Translations under genes and position numbers: made by a program
Source: Candidatus Cloacimonadota bacterium
GTDB taxonomy: Bacteria > Cloacimonadota > Cloacimonadia > JGIOTU-2
Length of the DNA: 13,887 nucleotides
Assembly: GCA_030628975.1 (NCBI GenBank)
Contig: DAOVPZ010000013.1
Location: forward strand, 1-13,887
Direction: 5' to 3'
Part shown: piece after piece, positions 13,128-13,887 of the stretch
How positions within the stretch are numbered: the first letter of the stretch is position 1
Layout of the letters: the number at the start of each line of letters is the position of its first letter
The notes under the pieces: model-generated
Databases searched by the model: none
What the model was told of the DNA's origin: nothing
The model's input: only the letters and a program-made list of their open reading frames with translations

Positions 13128-13172
13128 ATTAGTAAATTAGTGAATTGGTTAATTGGTTAATTGGTTAAATTA
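13125..13172 (+). repeat. 8-nt-period tandem repeat after the recombinase gene
   Basis: Successive octamers read TAAATTAG, TAAATTAG, TGAATTGG, TTAATTGG, TTAATTGG and TTAAATTA. The array starts exactly at the recombinase stop codon TAA, then decays. It is low-complexity and supplies stop codons in several frames. Confidence 0.75.
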
Positions 13173-13220
13173 GTTAAATAAACACCTAATAAAATAATTG
13201 ACATCAAACTATAATTTTAG

Positions 13221-13238
13221 CTTTATTTACAAATAAAG
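13221..13238. promoter_or_regulatory. Palindrome CTTTATTT-AC-AAATAAAG upstream of udk
   Basis: This is a perfect 18-bp palindrome with 8-bp arms ending 12 nt before the udk start codon, directly upstream of the Shine-Dalgarno AAAGGG. A TTGACA at 13198-13203 and a TATAAT at 13210-13215 lie just upstream but are not spaced as one promoter. It resembles the palindrome at 10843-10857 and could be an operator or an mRNA hairpin near the ribosome-binding site. Confidence 0.35.
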
Positions 13239-13250
13239 TAAAGGGAAAAA

Positions 13251-13883
13251 ATGGCTCAAAACTTAATTATCGGAATTGCAGGTGGTACCGGTTCAGGAAA
13301 AACTACACTTGCCGATCGAATTATTGAAGAACTCAATGACCCAAATATTGTTGTAATCAAACAAGATGCATATTACAAATCTCATGATGATCTTTCATTT
13401 GAGGAACGGAATAAAATAAACTTTGATCACCCATATGCTTTTGATACAAAATTTCTCATTCAACATATTAAAGCACTTAAAAATAATCAGTCTATCAAAA
13501 TGCCTGTTTATGATTTCAAAATTCACCTTCGAAAAAAAGAAACACTACTTGTTCCACCACATAAAGTAATAATTTTAGAAGGAATTCTTCTGTTTGAAGA
13601 TAAATACCTTCGACAACTCCTTGACATCAAAATCTTTGTGGATACAGACTCAGATATTAGAATATTAAGAAGAATTAAACGGGATATCAATGAAAGAGGA
13701 AGAACATTTGATTCAGTCTATGAGCAATATGTAGGTACTGTTAGACCAATGCATTTGGAATTTGTCGAACCTTCCAAGAAATATGCTGACATTATTGTTC
13801 CAGAAGGTGGACTTAATCCAATTGCAATAGATATGATAGTTTCAAAAATAAAATCGATTTTACAGAAAAGTGAGGAGAAATGA
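13251..13883 (+). CDS. udk: Uridine kinase (uridine/cytidine salvage)
   Basis: This enzyme phosphorylates uridine and cytidine to UMP and CMP with ATP or GTP in pyrimidine salvage. The 210-residue length is standard. Motifs are the Walker A P-loop GGTGSGKT (11-18), QDAYYK (38-43) with the catalytic Asp39, NFDHPYAFD (57-65), PVYDF (85-89), ILEGILLF (108-115) and the basic lid RRIKRDINERGRT (140-152), followed by VRPMHLEFVEPSKKYADIIVPEGG. The ATG at 13251 is preceded by AAAGGG about 6 nt upstream. The gene stands 123 nt after the recombinase gene, with a repeat array and palindrome between them. Its TGA overlaps a possible following start codon (ATGA), implying an operon continuing to the right. 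Confidence 0.96.
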   Translation: MAQNLIIGIAGGTGSGKTTLADRIIEELNDPNIVVIKQDAYYKSHDDLSFEERNKINFDHPYAFDTKFLIQHIKALKNNQSIKMPVYDFKIHLRKKETLLVPPHKVIILEGILLFEDKYLRQLLDIKIFVDTDSDIRILRRIKRDINERGRTFDSVYEQYVGTVRPMHLEFVEPSKKYADIIVPEGGLNPIAIDMIVSKIKSILQKSEEK

Positions 13884-13887
13884 AAAA
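13880..13887 (+). CDS. Possible start of the next gene, truncated by the window edge
   Basis: ATGAAAAA begins within the udk stop codon (ATGA overlap of 4 nt) and is preceded by GAGGAG at 13872-13877. The same 4-nt overlap style is used at three other junctions in this window (tsaD/GT2, TPR/ybbR and, with 8 nt, dusB/TPR). Only two codons are visible, so nothing can be said of the product. Confidence 0.35.

Noticed and set aside
13128..13250. A dif recombination site beside the Xer gene.
   Set aside because: I see no 28-bp site with two 11-bp partly palindromic arms; only octamer repeats and an 18-bp palindrome are present.

Overview
The window is an AT-rich bacterial chromosomal segment, about 30% GC by eye. 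It holds mostly ordinary housekeeping genes plus one clearly accessory element. No ribosomal RNA, tRNA or phylogenetic marker allows a firm placement. The AT bias, the tight gene overlaps, GC-rich palindromes embedded in genes and the intergenic repeat families would suit a Cloacimonadota-like or other FCB-related anaerobe, but that is inference. Citrate lyase genes (citD, citE) point to an anaerobic or fermentative metabolism.

Left part (1-2374, minus strand): queE, then citD, then a REP/RAYT-like element, then citE, which runs off the left edge. The element is a single-domain HUH (Y1) transposase at 761-1300, with palindromes of the form CATTACCAAGC-TGGG-GCTTGGTAATG on both sides and an array of half-sites downstream. 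It separates citD from citE, which are normally adjacent. A diverged second copy of the citE ribosome-binding site and first codons lies on the citD side (1305-1409). This is the most unusual structure in the window.

Middle (2503-10768, all minus strand): reading down the minus strand, dusB, a TPR protein, ybbR, tsaD and a membrane glycosyltransferase (GT2) are packed with 4-8 nt stop/start overlaps, except for 57 nt before tsaD. A hairpin resembling a terminator follows the GT2 gene. A YycJ-type metallo-beta-lactamase-fold protein and a CaCA-type cation exchanger then form a coupled pair, followed by a stand-alone COG0402-type amidohydrolase. The group mixes tRNA modification (DusB, TsaD) with envelope functions (YbbR, GT2, exchanger).

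Right part (10781-13887, plus strand): queC is divergent from dusB. A 581-nt repeat-filled gap follows, then a Xer-type tyrosine recombinase and uridine kinase. A possible next gene begins at the udk stop. QueE and QueC are two steps of 7-deazaguanine (queuosine) precursor synthesis, on opposite strands about 8.6 kb apart; QueD and QueF are not in the window.

GC-rich palindromes lie in frame inside two genes, at the 3' end of dusB and within queC, and resemble the palindromic elements known to invade reading frames in other bacteria. The 11644-12224 gap holds two arrays of 10-nt-period repeats, three copies of a degenerate AT-rich repeat in both orientations, and a 12-bp perfect palindrome.
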